From JAZNSB01 sp045590955 (GTDB lineage: Bacteria; Pseudomonadota; Alphaproteobacteria; RF32; CAG-239): DNA of 14,844 nt. The DNA is taken from assembly GCA_045590955.1 (NCBI GenBank), contig JAZNSB010000053.1, positions 1 to 14,844 on the forward strand. Reading direction: 5' to 3'. Every line of letters begins with the position of its first letter. Within the stretch, counting starts at the first letter, position 1. The position numbers were made by a program, and so were the translations under genes. The notes under the pieces were generated by a model. It did no database searches. It had not been told where the DNA came from and saw only the letters and a list, made by a program, of their open reading frames with translations. Below, piece by piece: positions 1 to 6,719 of this stretch.

Positions 1-123
1 ATCTTACATATATTATTTAAGTTTTATATTTCCATTATGCAAGTATCTCTAGTCCGTGTATTACAAGTCGTCTCTGGCCAACAAAAAAAATAACATACTG
101 GCATTAAAGACTATAAATTAGTA

Positions 124-152
124 TTGCTATCATCTTAAAAATATGATATAAT
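124..152 (+). promoter_or_regulatory. Sigma-70-type promoter for the tandem-domain gene
   Basis: A -35-like TTGCTA (124-129) is followed by a 17-base spacer and a perfect TATAAT (147-152). The spacer and -10 (135-150) match the promoter at 8513-8528 in 15 of 16 positions. The implied leader is about 150 nt, A/T-rich, with no Shine-Dalgarno sequence before the start codon at 310. No other gene is visible in 1-309. Confidence 0.6.
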
Positions 153-309
153 GAACTTGTTCAATTAAGAATTATAGTACATTATTATACATAAGTTTTC
201 ATATTAAAAACAACTGGAGTTATCTTGTTGTTTGTGATGCTTTGAAATGATGTAAATAATAACATAAATAACAAACAAATAACAATTAACTTTAAAAAAT
301 TTTTTAATT

Positions 310-1068
310 ATGAAAAACGTAAAAGAAATCGCAATGGAACACGGTAAAAACTGGATGATATCAACTTTCGGAAACGACGTAGTTGCAAAATTCGCAGGCA
401 AGTACACTGTTATCTTCGCAGGTGAAACTCTAATTTGTGAAAATCCTGTGTTCGGTAACGGAGAAGTAATGGTATTCCCAAGCATTGAAAAGTCTTGTGG
501 AGCTAACGGCGGCGGATACATCTTCAATTCAGGATTGGGTTTCTCTATCCTGTCTTGTGACAAAGAGATGTATGATGCTCTCAGCGGTAAGTTTGACAAT
601 CATGGGGCTTGGGTATACTGCTACAATGCCGGCGTTAACTACGACACTTCTGATCATCGCATTAAGCGAATGGAGGTCGCTTGTAAAGTAAGTAAGCAAG
701 CCTACGAATGGATGTCATCAATGCTTGGCGATAAAGTGGATGACTTTACCGGCTTATGGGTTGATATAGCTGCCGGAGAAGTACTCTCACCCGTAGATCC
801 AAGCTTCTGCGGAAGTGAAAATTTCATCTTCCCAGATCTTGAAAAATCTTGCGGATACAACGGTGGTTGCTCGATATTCAACTCTGGCGAGGGTTTCTCT
901 GTTCTGTCATGCAACTTCGAACTCTATAGAGCTCTCAGTGCCAAGTTCGATTGCCGTGAAGCGTGGGTGCATTGCTACAATGCAGGTGTTTGGTACGACA
1001 CTGCTGACCAGCGCATCAAACACATGGAGGTCGCTTGTAAAGTAAGTAAGCAAGCCTACGAAAACTAA
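310..1068 (+). CDS. Tandemly duplicated small-domain protein, unknown family
   Basis: I do not recognise the family. The 252-residue protein is a short N-terminal lead (residues 1-15) plus two copies of a domain of about 118 residues (16-133 and 134-252). Both copies share EKSCG-x-NGG, IFNSG-x-GFS-x-LSC, a CYNAGV stretch followed by YDT, and the ending MEVACKVSKQAYE. Each copy has several cysteines and there is no signal peptide or membrane segment, so it is probably cytosolic. The 118-residue protein at 8661 is a single-domain relative sharing WYDTAD-x-RI and a closing AC. Codons often end in C and GC is higher than in the surroundings, which with a strong promoter and terminator suggests high expression (inference). 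There is no visible ribosome binding site; the leader is A-rich just before ATG. Function is unknown. Confidence 0.85.
   Translation: MKNVKEIAMEHGKNWMISTFGNDVVAKFAGKYTVIFAGETLICENPVFGNGEVMVFPSIEKSCGANGGGYIFNSGLGFSILSCDKEMYDALSGKFDNHGAWVYCYNAGVNYDTSDHRIKRMEVACKVSKQAYEWMSSMLGDKVDDFTGLWVDIAAGEVLSPVDPSFCGSENFIFPDLEKSCGYNGGCSIFNSGEGFSVLSCNFELYRALSAKFDCREAWVHCYNAGVWYDTADQRIKHMEVACKVSKQAYEN
355..1065 (+). repeat. Internal tandem domain duplication within the gene
   Basis: Unit 1 is 355-708 and unit 2 is 709-1065. Most of the two units have diverged at the DNA level, but the 39 bases at 670-708 and 1024-1062, encoding the end of each unit, are identical. That local identity suggests recent exchange between the units or strong constraint. 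Confidence 0.8.
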
Positions 1069-1080
1069 TGTTCCATTCTA

Positions 1081-1114
1081 ACATCCCAAGACACTTGTCT
1101 TGGGATGTTTTATT
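1081..1114 (+). terminator. Intrinsic terminator after the tandem-domain gene
   Basis: A perfect 12-bp stem (1081-1092 with 1097-1108) has an ACTT loop and is followed by TTTTATT. It starts 13 bases past the stop codon. The stem resembles the one after the related gene at 8661-9017. Confidence 0.85.
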
Positions 1115-1192
1115 AAATTAAATTTACTCCAAACCTTTTTATAACTATCTTAAAATTAAAAGTGATAAAAACTATATCAATAAAGCTATATG

Positions 1193-1447
1193 CTCGCAGA
1201 TTGCGTGCCCATTCCAGCCACCCCAGCCAGAGTTCAAAAGTCGTCAGGATTTGAGCAAACGAATTTTGTTTGCAAAAACATGATAACCCGTTAGGGTGCG
1301 CTGTGTGTAACGCGCGCATAAATGACGGCTTTTTGCGTCGCTACGTAAAACAATGTTTTCCTACTTACGCGAACAACTAACCTTTGCTTTGGGTAAACCC
1401 TCGCAAAGCTAAGAGAAGTTTCTTTATAAATCAAGCGCTTAAGCTGG
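1193..1447 (+). repeat. Dispersed structured repeat, copy A (near full length)
   Basis: About 255 bp closely matching copy B (2742-2966), with shorter derivatives C (6246-6308) and D (8262-8330), all in the same orientation. It contains consecutive inverted repeats: 1232-1238/1250-1256, a GCAAAC/GTTTGC pair just after, 1297-1301/1314-1318, 1347-1351/1355-1359 and 1382-1387/1403-1408. It ends near the palindrome AAGCGCTT. Several stems differ in sequence from copy B yet still pair. A 9-base insertion relative to C and D lies near its left end (CCAGCC duplicated). No transposase is encoded, so it could be a non-autonomous mobile element, a structured RNA or a recombination substrate. Confidence 0.8.
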
Positions 1448-1518
1448 TCCGAAGATGAATATATTTTGATGGCTTGTTTTACAACATCTTCAAACTTGCT
1501 TCTATATTTTTCAATAAC
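1291..1518 (-). pseudogene. Possible gene remnant reading into repeat A
   Basis: A 75-codon open frame with no ATG runs from a stop at about 1519-1521 to a stop at 1291-1293. Its first part, outside the repeat, looks coding and helical (it includes KFEDVVKQAIKIYSS). The rest is the reverse strand of repeat A. I interpret it as a 3' gene fragment broken by the repeat. A chance open frame is quite possible. Confidence 0.25.
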
Positions 1519-1598
1519 TTAGTAAACTTTAACATAAAATAATCTACTGGCATTAAAGTAACAACCTCTTACAAATTTAATTAACATTGATTATTTAA

Positions 1599-1627
1599 TT
1601 GATTATTTACATAATTTATAGTAAAAT
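1599..1627 (+). promoter_or_regulatory. Candidate promoter for the Nudix-like gene
   Basis: TTGATT (1599-1604), a 17-base spacer and TAAAAT (1622-1627) lie 38 bases before the start codon. The surrounding AT-rich sequence offers other possible pairings. Confidence 0.4.
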
Positions 1628-1664
1628 AGTTATAACTTAATAAAATTATGGGAGGTTATATAAT

Positions 1665-2681
1665 ATGGAATACAATCGTGCTGAAATTTTATCTTTAATT
1701 GCATCAACACCAAAGGGGGCAGAACGGGCAAAACTGCTGGAAAATGAGGAATTTCGAAACCTTGTTCTAAATAGTGGTGCAAATGTTACTATTTATACCG
1801 GAGATGTGAAGCCTGATGCTGAAACAGTTACACAAATGTTGAGTGATGTTTATATTGGATTGATTCAAAGAAAAAATCGTAGAGGAAATTTTGATGGGTT
1901 AGGTGCACTGGGAGGTTTGGCAGAAAGAACTAATGTAGCCGATTTTGAATCTCTTAGTACAGAAGAAAAGATAAAATTAGCATCTGTTAAGGATGATGTA
2001 ATAATAGCAGATGGCAAACCATTGCTTATTACAGATATTGATGTTATTCGCAAAAACAATGTATTAAGAGAAATGAGAGAGGAACTTGCAAATTTAGGAA
2101 TTCAGGATATAAGCCTTAATCCTCAAAATTTAGAACTTATTTCCATGCCCAAAGTAAAAGATGATAACTATATGATAAATATATGGGATGGAAATGGTGA
2201 ATGCTATGCTGTAAATCCATATTGCCACGTTTATAAAGACACTTTAGGTATTATTGATTCTATTGTTCAAAACGCGTCTGAACAAATAGGCGGTGAGGCA
2301 TCTGGATATAAGAAAATTCCTATCATAGAAGCGTTGACTGCTTATGGAAATATGGATAGTGAACAAACTCTTGAAAATGGTCGTAGTGCTACTAAAGATT
2401 ACAGATATCCTCATGAATACTTAGCATGCTGGGCGCTAGCATCAAAGCTTTTGAATGGTGATGATGAAAAAATGGTTCAGTTGGCTATGATTGTGCAAAG
2501 AAAATGTGAACACCCTATTTCTTTTGCAAAAATAGCTGATGACACATCCCAACGCATGGAAGATATTGCAGATGTTTTGAAAATTAAGCCGGAAACATTA
2601 GAAAGAATGGAAAAATGTGCTAAAAATATTTATAACACAAGATCTGCAACGCAAAACTTTAATCGTAGTCGGAATTATTAG
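1665..2681 (+). CDS. Nudix-like hydrolase domain protein with a split Nudix box
   Basis: The protein has 338 residues. Residues 77-87 (DGLGALGGLAE) and 133-146 (VLREMREELANLGI) resemble the two halves of a Nudix box (G-x5-E and RE-x2-EE...G). They are separated by about 45 residues instead of the usual seven and have extra residues before the final G-I. Nudix enzymes hydrolyse nucleoside diphosphates linked to another group, using the box glutamates to bind divalent metal; the substrate cannot be read here. The protein is about twice the length of a minimal Nudix domain. Its C-terminal third (after about residue 205) is helical and unrecognised. The start is supported by GGGAGG at 1650-1655, nine bases upstream. 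It is the only gene between repeats A and B. There is no signal peptide. The family call is moderately sure; activity is uncertain. Confidence 0.6.
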   Translation: MEYNRAEILSLIASTPKGAERAKLLENEEFRNLVLNSGANVTIYTGDVKPDAETVTQMLSDVYIGLIQRKNRRGNFDGLGALGGLAERTNVADFESLSTEEKIKLASVKDDVIIADGKPLLITDIDVIRKNNVLREMREELANLGIQDISLNPQNLELISMPKVKDDNYMINIWDGNGECYAVNPYCHVYKDTLGIIDSIVQNASEQIGGEASGYKKIPIIEALTAYGNMDSEQTLENGRSATKDYRYPHEYLACWALASKLLNGDDEKMVQLAMIVQRKCEHPISFAKIADDTSQRMEDIADVLKIKPETLERMEKCAKNIYNTRSATQNFNRSRNY

Positions 2682-2741
2682 TAAATTGTATTTGACAATA
2701 TAAAAAATCACTACAAATTTATTTTGAGAACCGCACGTCGT

Positions 2742-2966
2742 TTCCAGCCGGAGCTCAAAAGTCGTCAGGATTTGAGCAAACGAATTTTGTTTGCAAAAAC
2801 ATGATAACCCGAAAGGGGCGCTGTGCCTTGCGTGCGCCAAATGGCGGCTTTTTGCGTCGCTACGGAAGATTTTATCTTCCTACTTACGCGAACAACTAAC
2901 CTTTGCTTTGGGTAAACCCTCGCAAAGCTAAGAGAAGTTTGGTTATTTTACAAGCGCTTAAGCTGG
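2742..2966 (+). repeat. Dispersed structured repeat, copy B (near full length)
   Basis: About 225 bp aligning with copy A from TCCAGCC to AAGCTGG. Inverted repeats are 2753-2759/2771-2777 (perfect 7 bp), 2776-2781/2789-2794, 2817-2821/2834-2838, 2864-2870/2874-2880 (perfect 7 bp, TTT loop) and 2901-2906/2922-2927. Where A and B differ inside stems the pairing is kept. Left of TCCAGCC it no longer matches copies C and D clearly. The rest of 2682-3171 shows no gene. Confidence 0.8.
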
Positions 2967-3067
2967 TTCAAAAATTAGGCATCTAATAAGCCCTACCCCA
3001 AACAATCTTGGAACTAATTTTTATGACAATGTAACAAAATCAAGGGTTTAGAGCTTGCTAATCTCTC

Positions 3068-3096
3068 ATAAAGATATCAAATATAAAGATATCAAA
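3068..3096. repeat. Short tandem repeat, two 15-base units
   Basis: ATAAAGATATCAAA occurs at 3068-3081 and again at 3083-3096 with one base between. It lies between repeat B and the end of the restriction specificity gene. No function is evident. Confidence 0.6.
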
Positions 3097-3171
3097 AATT
3101 GGTTACGATTAAATAAATAACTGTTATGCAAATAGTAGCTTAAACAAAATAACGGCTTATTATAAGTTCGT

Positions 3172-4209
3172 TTATTTTATATAGTCAAGGTATTCAAGCA
3201 GTTTTTTCTGTTCAAGGTATTTAATGTAATCTTCCATAAACTTGTAATCAGGTTCACCGTTTAAATCAACAGGAAGAAAGACTTTTTCTCTTTTAATTCG
3301 TGTATCATTAATTTCTCTATTAAAGTTATACTTTTCAGATAACCTATTAAGCATACAAGACATAAATAAATATGCATATTTAGAATAGTTGCCTTTTAAG
3401 TGTGTGACATGGTCGCTTGCAATAAATTCAAAAGGCTCATAAAAACAAGCACCGACACTTCCAGAATTGGCAAGGCTTAAGCAGTTTTCATATTTTCTAA
3501 CACCAGTTTCATTGCCTATAAAATTATCAACTCCATTGTTTAATGCAGTAGAAGATACATACGGAATGTTTCCGACTTCTTGGTGTTCTTTTATTAGTCG
3601 TTTACCTCTTTGTATCTTTTCAAAAATTTCAAAAATAAAAAATTCTTTCCATTCTTTATTTAACTTAATTTCTTTGAAGTTATTGATATTACTCTTAATG
3701 AAAGCTTTATACTGATTTTTTAGTTTTGCTTCGCGTTCTTTTATGTATTCTTCCATGAACTTATAATCAGGTTCACCCTTTTTAACAACAGGCAATAATA
3801 TTCTACTTCTTCTTAAACGCGTTAAAGTTGCACCATTCCCTCCCCAGTTGAATTTTTGCATAAGAATTTTTATCATTGGAATCATGAACAGTGCCGTATA
3901 TTTGTTGATATGTGGTGATTGCAAAATTTGAATATTCTGCCCAGTATAGAATGAATGTTGTTGATAAAATACTGTTTGCGTATCTAATCCAATAGTAATA
4001 ACATTTCCGCAATCAACTTTATATTTAGAATCTTGAGTTCCAACATAAAGTTCATATCCATTATTTTTATCCGTACGTGTTATGTAAGGCATATCACCTT
4101 CAAGGTTAATTAATCTGCATTTATCAATTCCACTTGAAGTAGAAGTGATTTTAAACAAATCATCAAGACAAAAATCTTCCCAATTTTTCGCCTTTAAGGA
4201 TTTAGTCAT
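3172..4209 (-). CDS. Restriction-modification specificity (S) subunit, BcgI B-like
   Basis: The 345-residue protein consists of two target-recognition domains in tandem, as in HsdS-type specificity subunits. Each recognition domain ends with the same linker, LPV...GEPDYKFME-x-YIK, near residues 138-155 and again near 313-330, followed by a charged helix that would space the two half-sites. In this family each domain reads one half of a bipartite DNA target. Its ATG overlaps the stop codon of the upstream methylase-nuclease gene by one base, so the two are probably translationally coupled and made in fixed ratio. The length matches my recollection of about 340 residues for BcgI subunit B. The DNA encoding the two linkers is nearly identical (3231-3258 and 3750-3777, 26 of 28 bases), a substrate for domain exchange. 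Confidence 0.85.
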   Translation of the reverse strand: MTKSLKAKNWEDFCLDDLFKITSTSSGIDKCRLINLEGDMPYITRTDKNNGYELYVGTQDSKYKVDCGNVITIGLDTQTVFYQQHSFYTGQNIQILQSPHINKYTALFMIPMIKILMQKFNWGGNGATLTRLRRSRILLPVVKKGEPDYKFMEEYIKEREAKLKNQYKAFIKSNINNFKEIKLNKEWKEFFIFEIFEKIQRGKRLIKEHQEVGNIPYVSSTALNNGVDNFIGNETGVRKYENCLSLANSGSVGACFYEPFEFIASDHVTHLKGNYSKYAYLFMSCMLNRLSEKYNFNREINDTRIKREKVFLPVDLNGEPDYKFMEDYIKYLEQKKLLEYLDYIK

Positions 4210-6116
4210 TACTTATGCTCCTTGTCAAATAGGTAATTCCTGCCTTGTGCTATCATAGAAAATTCAAATGTTAAATAGTCTGCAATAGTTTTGTCAAAAT
4301 CTTCTTCTGTCGGTATTTCGTCATTAAAGTAATAAAATGCATGTAGCCATTCGTCTGTAGCTTCTACTGTTGATTTTACACAGAATTTTGTAGGAGCTTC
4401 TATACGGTCAAACCATACATCTAATAAGTGTTGTTTCTTATCTTTAGCATATTCTGTTTCAACTAATCCAATGTGCGGAGCAACTTTAAATCCATCATCT
4501 TTAAAATCAATGAACTTACACTCTTTATTTGCCGGATGTGGTTTGTGTGCTGTAAATATTGCTATACAAGGATTAGTCCCAACTCCGTAGAATGTATCAC
4601 TGCTTAAAGTTATAACACCTTCCAGGGTATGATGTTTTAATATGCTTTCTTTATAGTTTTGCTCATCTTTTGTCTTACCAGTTAAAGAAGATTGAGGAAT
4701 AATTACAATAGCTTTACCATCTTCTGCCAATGAATCTAGTAAGTGTTCAACAAAACTTATTTCATATAGTGATGGGTTAGCTTTTGAACCTTGACTATAT
4801 GGTGGATTCATCATGCCGACGGTTGCACCTTTTAATTGTAATTCTGAATCCTTACATCTTAAGAAATCTTCATCTACAAGGTTGCTTTTACCATCACCAC
4901 GAATAATCATGTTTGATGTAGCAATAGTAAACATATAAGGTTGAAGTTCAATACCATGAAGTTGGTTTTTACGGATATTTTCCCTTTGGTTGTCATCCTT
5001 TGCTTTCTTTAACATATTATGCATAGCTGCAATAAGGAATCCAGCTGTACCGCAACAAGGGTCAAGCACTACGTCATCTGGTTTTAAATCTACTAAATCA
5101 CAAAATAGTTGAGTTATATGTTTTGGAGTAAGGATAATACCTAACGTTTGTCCATCACCACCAGAATAACTCATAAATTCACCATAAAATCTGCCTAAGT
5201 AATCTTCTGCGGTTTTTGTGTATTTTATAGTTTTGTAGATATTATCATAAATTTGTTCTGCATAATATTTAAGAGGTGTTTTACCTAATGTTTTATTCTT
5301 TTCATTAAGGATTTTAGTATCTCTTATGACAGCAAATTGTGTTAATAACTTATCTTTCTTGACTGTTGGTGATACTTTTGAGCGTTGAAGATTTTTATCA
5401 ATAGCTGTATAAATCTTACTACCATCTGTATCTATGTCATCACCGTTTAATTGCTCAAGATTAAAAGAGCCTTTCTCAATCTCTCTAAGAGCAAGTAATA
5501 TACCAGATACAACAAGAGGTTTTTGAGTATCTTGCAAGTTTCCATAATTGCGTAAATCTTCATGTAGCTTCTTTGCAAACTTAAGAATTTCAGTAGTTTC
5601 TTTCTGTAAATCGGTATTTTCACCTAAAACTTCTCTAGTGTAATATTCATCTATGTTTTCTTCATTAAAGATATAGAAAGATTCAACATCTGGCATTACT
5701 TTGCAATATTCACGTTCATTTATAAAGAGAGGTGTTATTTTATGATGTTTTTCATTACCAGATACACCAAAGGCAATAATCTTTTTGTAGTGAGTATTAT
5801 TTATAAGGTGCTTGCCATAGAAATAAGCCCCATTGACTGCATAATCTGTTACAGACTTTGTTTCAGTACATATTAACTCTTTTTCGTTATATTTTACATG
5901 TTTTGATAAATCAGATTTATCTTCTATAACAAGTAAAAAATCTTTTACTGTTCCAACGTATTCTGGAAAACCAACATTACCAGTACCTTTTTTTGAAGCA
6001 GTTTTTAGTGCTTCATCAATTTCTTTAATAGAACATCCTTGCGGGTCAAGACAAATACCAGCTTCTTTTAATAAATCATATACCCATAAATCTGTTTTTG
6101 CTTCCTGTTTTGCCAT
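4209..6116 (-). CDS. Fused restriction endonuclease and N6-adenine methyltransferase, BcgI A-like
   Basis: The 635-residue protein combines cleavage and modification. Near the N-terminus, PE at 51-52 followed by IEDK (E65, K67) fits a PD-(D/E)xK nuclease site. The middle and C-terminal part is an N6-adenine methyltransferase of the type I M-subunit class. It has the cofactor-binding motif DPCCGTAGF from residue 352 and the catalytic NPPY at 437-440, plus the TPKHITQLFCDLV segment before motif I. There is no separate HsdR-like helicase gene nearby. With the S gene this reproduces the layout and sizes of BcgI (A about 637, B about 341 residues, from memory), a type IIB system that cuts on both sides of its site. 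AAAGGT lies seven bases before the ATG. The gene appears intact and the system plausibly active. Confidence 0.88.
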   Translation of the reverse strand: MAKQEAKTDLWVYDLLKEAGICLDPQGCSIKEIDEALKTASKKGTGNVGFPEYVGTVKDFLLVIEDKSDLSKHVKYNEKELICTETKSVTDYAVNGAYFYGKHLINNTHYKKIIAFGVSGNEKHHKITPLFINEREYCKVMPDVESFYIFNEENIDEYYTREVLGENTDLQKETTEILKFAKKLHEDLRNYGNLQDTQKPLVVSGILLALREIEKGSFNLEQLNGDDIDTDGSKIYTAIDKNLQRSKVSPTVKKDKLLTQFAVIRDTKILNEKNKTLGKTPLKYYAEQIYDNIYKTIKYTKTAEDYLGRFYGEFMSYSGGDGQTLGIILTPKHITQLFCDLVDLKPDDVVLDPCCGTAGFLIAAMHNMLKKAKDDNQRENIRKNQLHGIELQPYMFTIATSNMIIRGDGKSNLVDEDFLRCKDSELQLKGATVGMMNPPYSQGSKANPSLYEISFVEHLLDSLAEDGKAIVIIPQSSLTGKTKDEQNYKESILKHHTLEGVITLSSDTFYGVGTNPCIAIFTAHKPHPANKECKFIDFKDDGFKVAPHIGLVETEYAKDKKQHLLDVWFDRIEAPTKFCVKSTVEATDEWLHAFYYFNDEIPTEEDFDKTIADYLTFEFSMIAQGRNYLFDKEHK

Positions 6117-6245
6117 AATGAATACCTTTATACATACATCAATTTATATTAAATGTATAAAAAAAACAGTTATTTTCAGGTTAACAAACCTCTAACAAAA
6201 CATTAAAATTATAAAAAATATTATGTTACAACCAATAACAACTTA

Positions 6246-6308
6246 CTCGAGGATTGCGTACCCTTTCCAGCCAGAGTTCAAAAGTCGTCAGGATTTGAGC
6301 AAACGAAT
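6246..6308 (+). repeat. Dispersed repeat, copy C (truncated)
   Basis: Matches the left end of copy A through GAGCAAACGAA, then jumps to TCAAGCATTAAG, which resembles the right end of copy A (TCAAGCGCTTAAG). This suggests an internal deletion of most of the element. The left 45 bases match copy D almost exactly. It lies just upstream of the restriction-modification operon. Confidence 0.7.
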
Positions 6309-6372
6309 CAAGCATTAAGTATTTTTTGAAAATCAATATAAGCAATAATCTACTTCTGAATCATTTTTTTAA

Positions 6373-6401
6373 TTTACTTTTAGTATATTCTGTGATATGC
6401 T
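6373..6401 (+). promoter_or_regulatory. Candidate promoter for the structured RNA and orphan operon
   Basis: TTTACT (6373-6378), a 17-base spacer and TATGCT (6396-6401). A start at about 6408 would place the first inverted repeat of the RNA (6410-6416 with 6425-6431) right at its 5' end. Confidence 0.4.
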
Positions 6402-6407
6402 GTTAAA

Positions 6408-6697
6408 TAGATACAAGCAATAGTTTGTATCCAGCACCTTGAGAGGTGCGGGGGTTTCATCGCCTCCTATCGTATTCGGTGTTAGGATATAACATCGTCA
6501 TATTGTTATCTGTAATTATAGATAACAATAGATATATCCCCGATTCATAGCAATATGGTCGGGGAGATTTTGGTGTATGTTCAGGAAGCATATTCATTAT
6601 CTCTGAAAGAAATATGTTTCTAAAGACCAGAATAATCATTTAATACGATATGATTGATGAACTCTCCGACCACCTTATAAAAGGTGGTTTAGTTTTT
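6408..6697 (+). ncRNA. Candidate structured leader RNA or small RNA, unknown class
   Basis: About 290 nt without a credible ORF but dense in inverted repeats: 6410-6416/6425-6431; 6434-6439/6444-6449 (6 bp, TGAG loop); 6501-6511/6520-6530 (11 bp perfect); 6485-6491/6533-6539; 6538-6543/6559-6564; 6580-6584/6603-6607; 6608-6612/6617-6621; 6635-6639/6650-6654. The segment 6558-6566 can instead pair with 6662-6670 (9 bp, one G-U), directly beside the terminator stem. Pairings 6485/6539, 6543/6559 and 6566/6662 partly exclude one another, as in a switch or attenuator. It sits between a promoter-like element and a terminator, 20 bases before the next gene's ribosome binding site. I match it to no known RNA class. 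Either a cis-acting leader or a terminated small RNA would fit. Confidence 0.45.
6669..6697 (+). terminator. Intrinsic terminator just upstream of the orphan operon
   Basis: A perfect 8-bp stem (6669-6676 with 6681-6688), loop ATAA, followed by TTAGTTTTT. It lies 13 bases before the GGAGGG of the next gene, so it either ends the upstream RNA or attenuates the operon. Confidence 0.7.
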
Positions 6698-6719
6698 GAT
6701 ATATGTAATGGAGGGTATG

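Noticed and set aside
96..115. Sigma-54 promoter suggested by TGGCA
   Set aside because: The required TGC element at the right spacing is absent at both copies of the motif.
204..599. 131-residue minus-strand ORF opposite the tandem-domain gene
   Set aside because: It is a shadow of the plus-strand gene, whose duplicated domain and relative at 8661 prove the coding strand.
1113..2840. Small minus-strand proteins containing LSCFCKQNSFAQ in repeats A and B
   Set aside because: They are shared because the repeat DNA is shared; both run into unrelated flanks, lack ribosome binding sites, and the conserved hairpins explain the conservation better.
1193..2966. Repeats as integron attC sites
   Set aside because: The cassette-like layout is suggestive, but I see no R'/R'' core sites in the expected paired form, no integrase, and the restriction genes run opposite to the other cassettes.
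3172..6116. Ordinary type I restriction system with a missing R subunit
   Set aside because: The methylase carries its own N-terminal nuclease-like motif, and both subunit sizes fit the BcgI type instead.
6457..6639. 60-residue minus-strand ORF
   Set aside because: It lies wholly within the inverted-repeat-rich RNA region, has no ribosome binding site and shows no family features.
6408..6719. Type III toxin-antitoxin system
   Set aside because: RNA, terminator and gene are in the right order, but there are no tandem RNA repeats and the protein is far larger than and unlike ToxN-type toxins.
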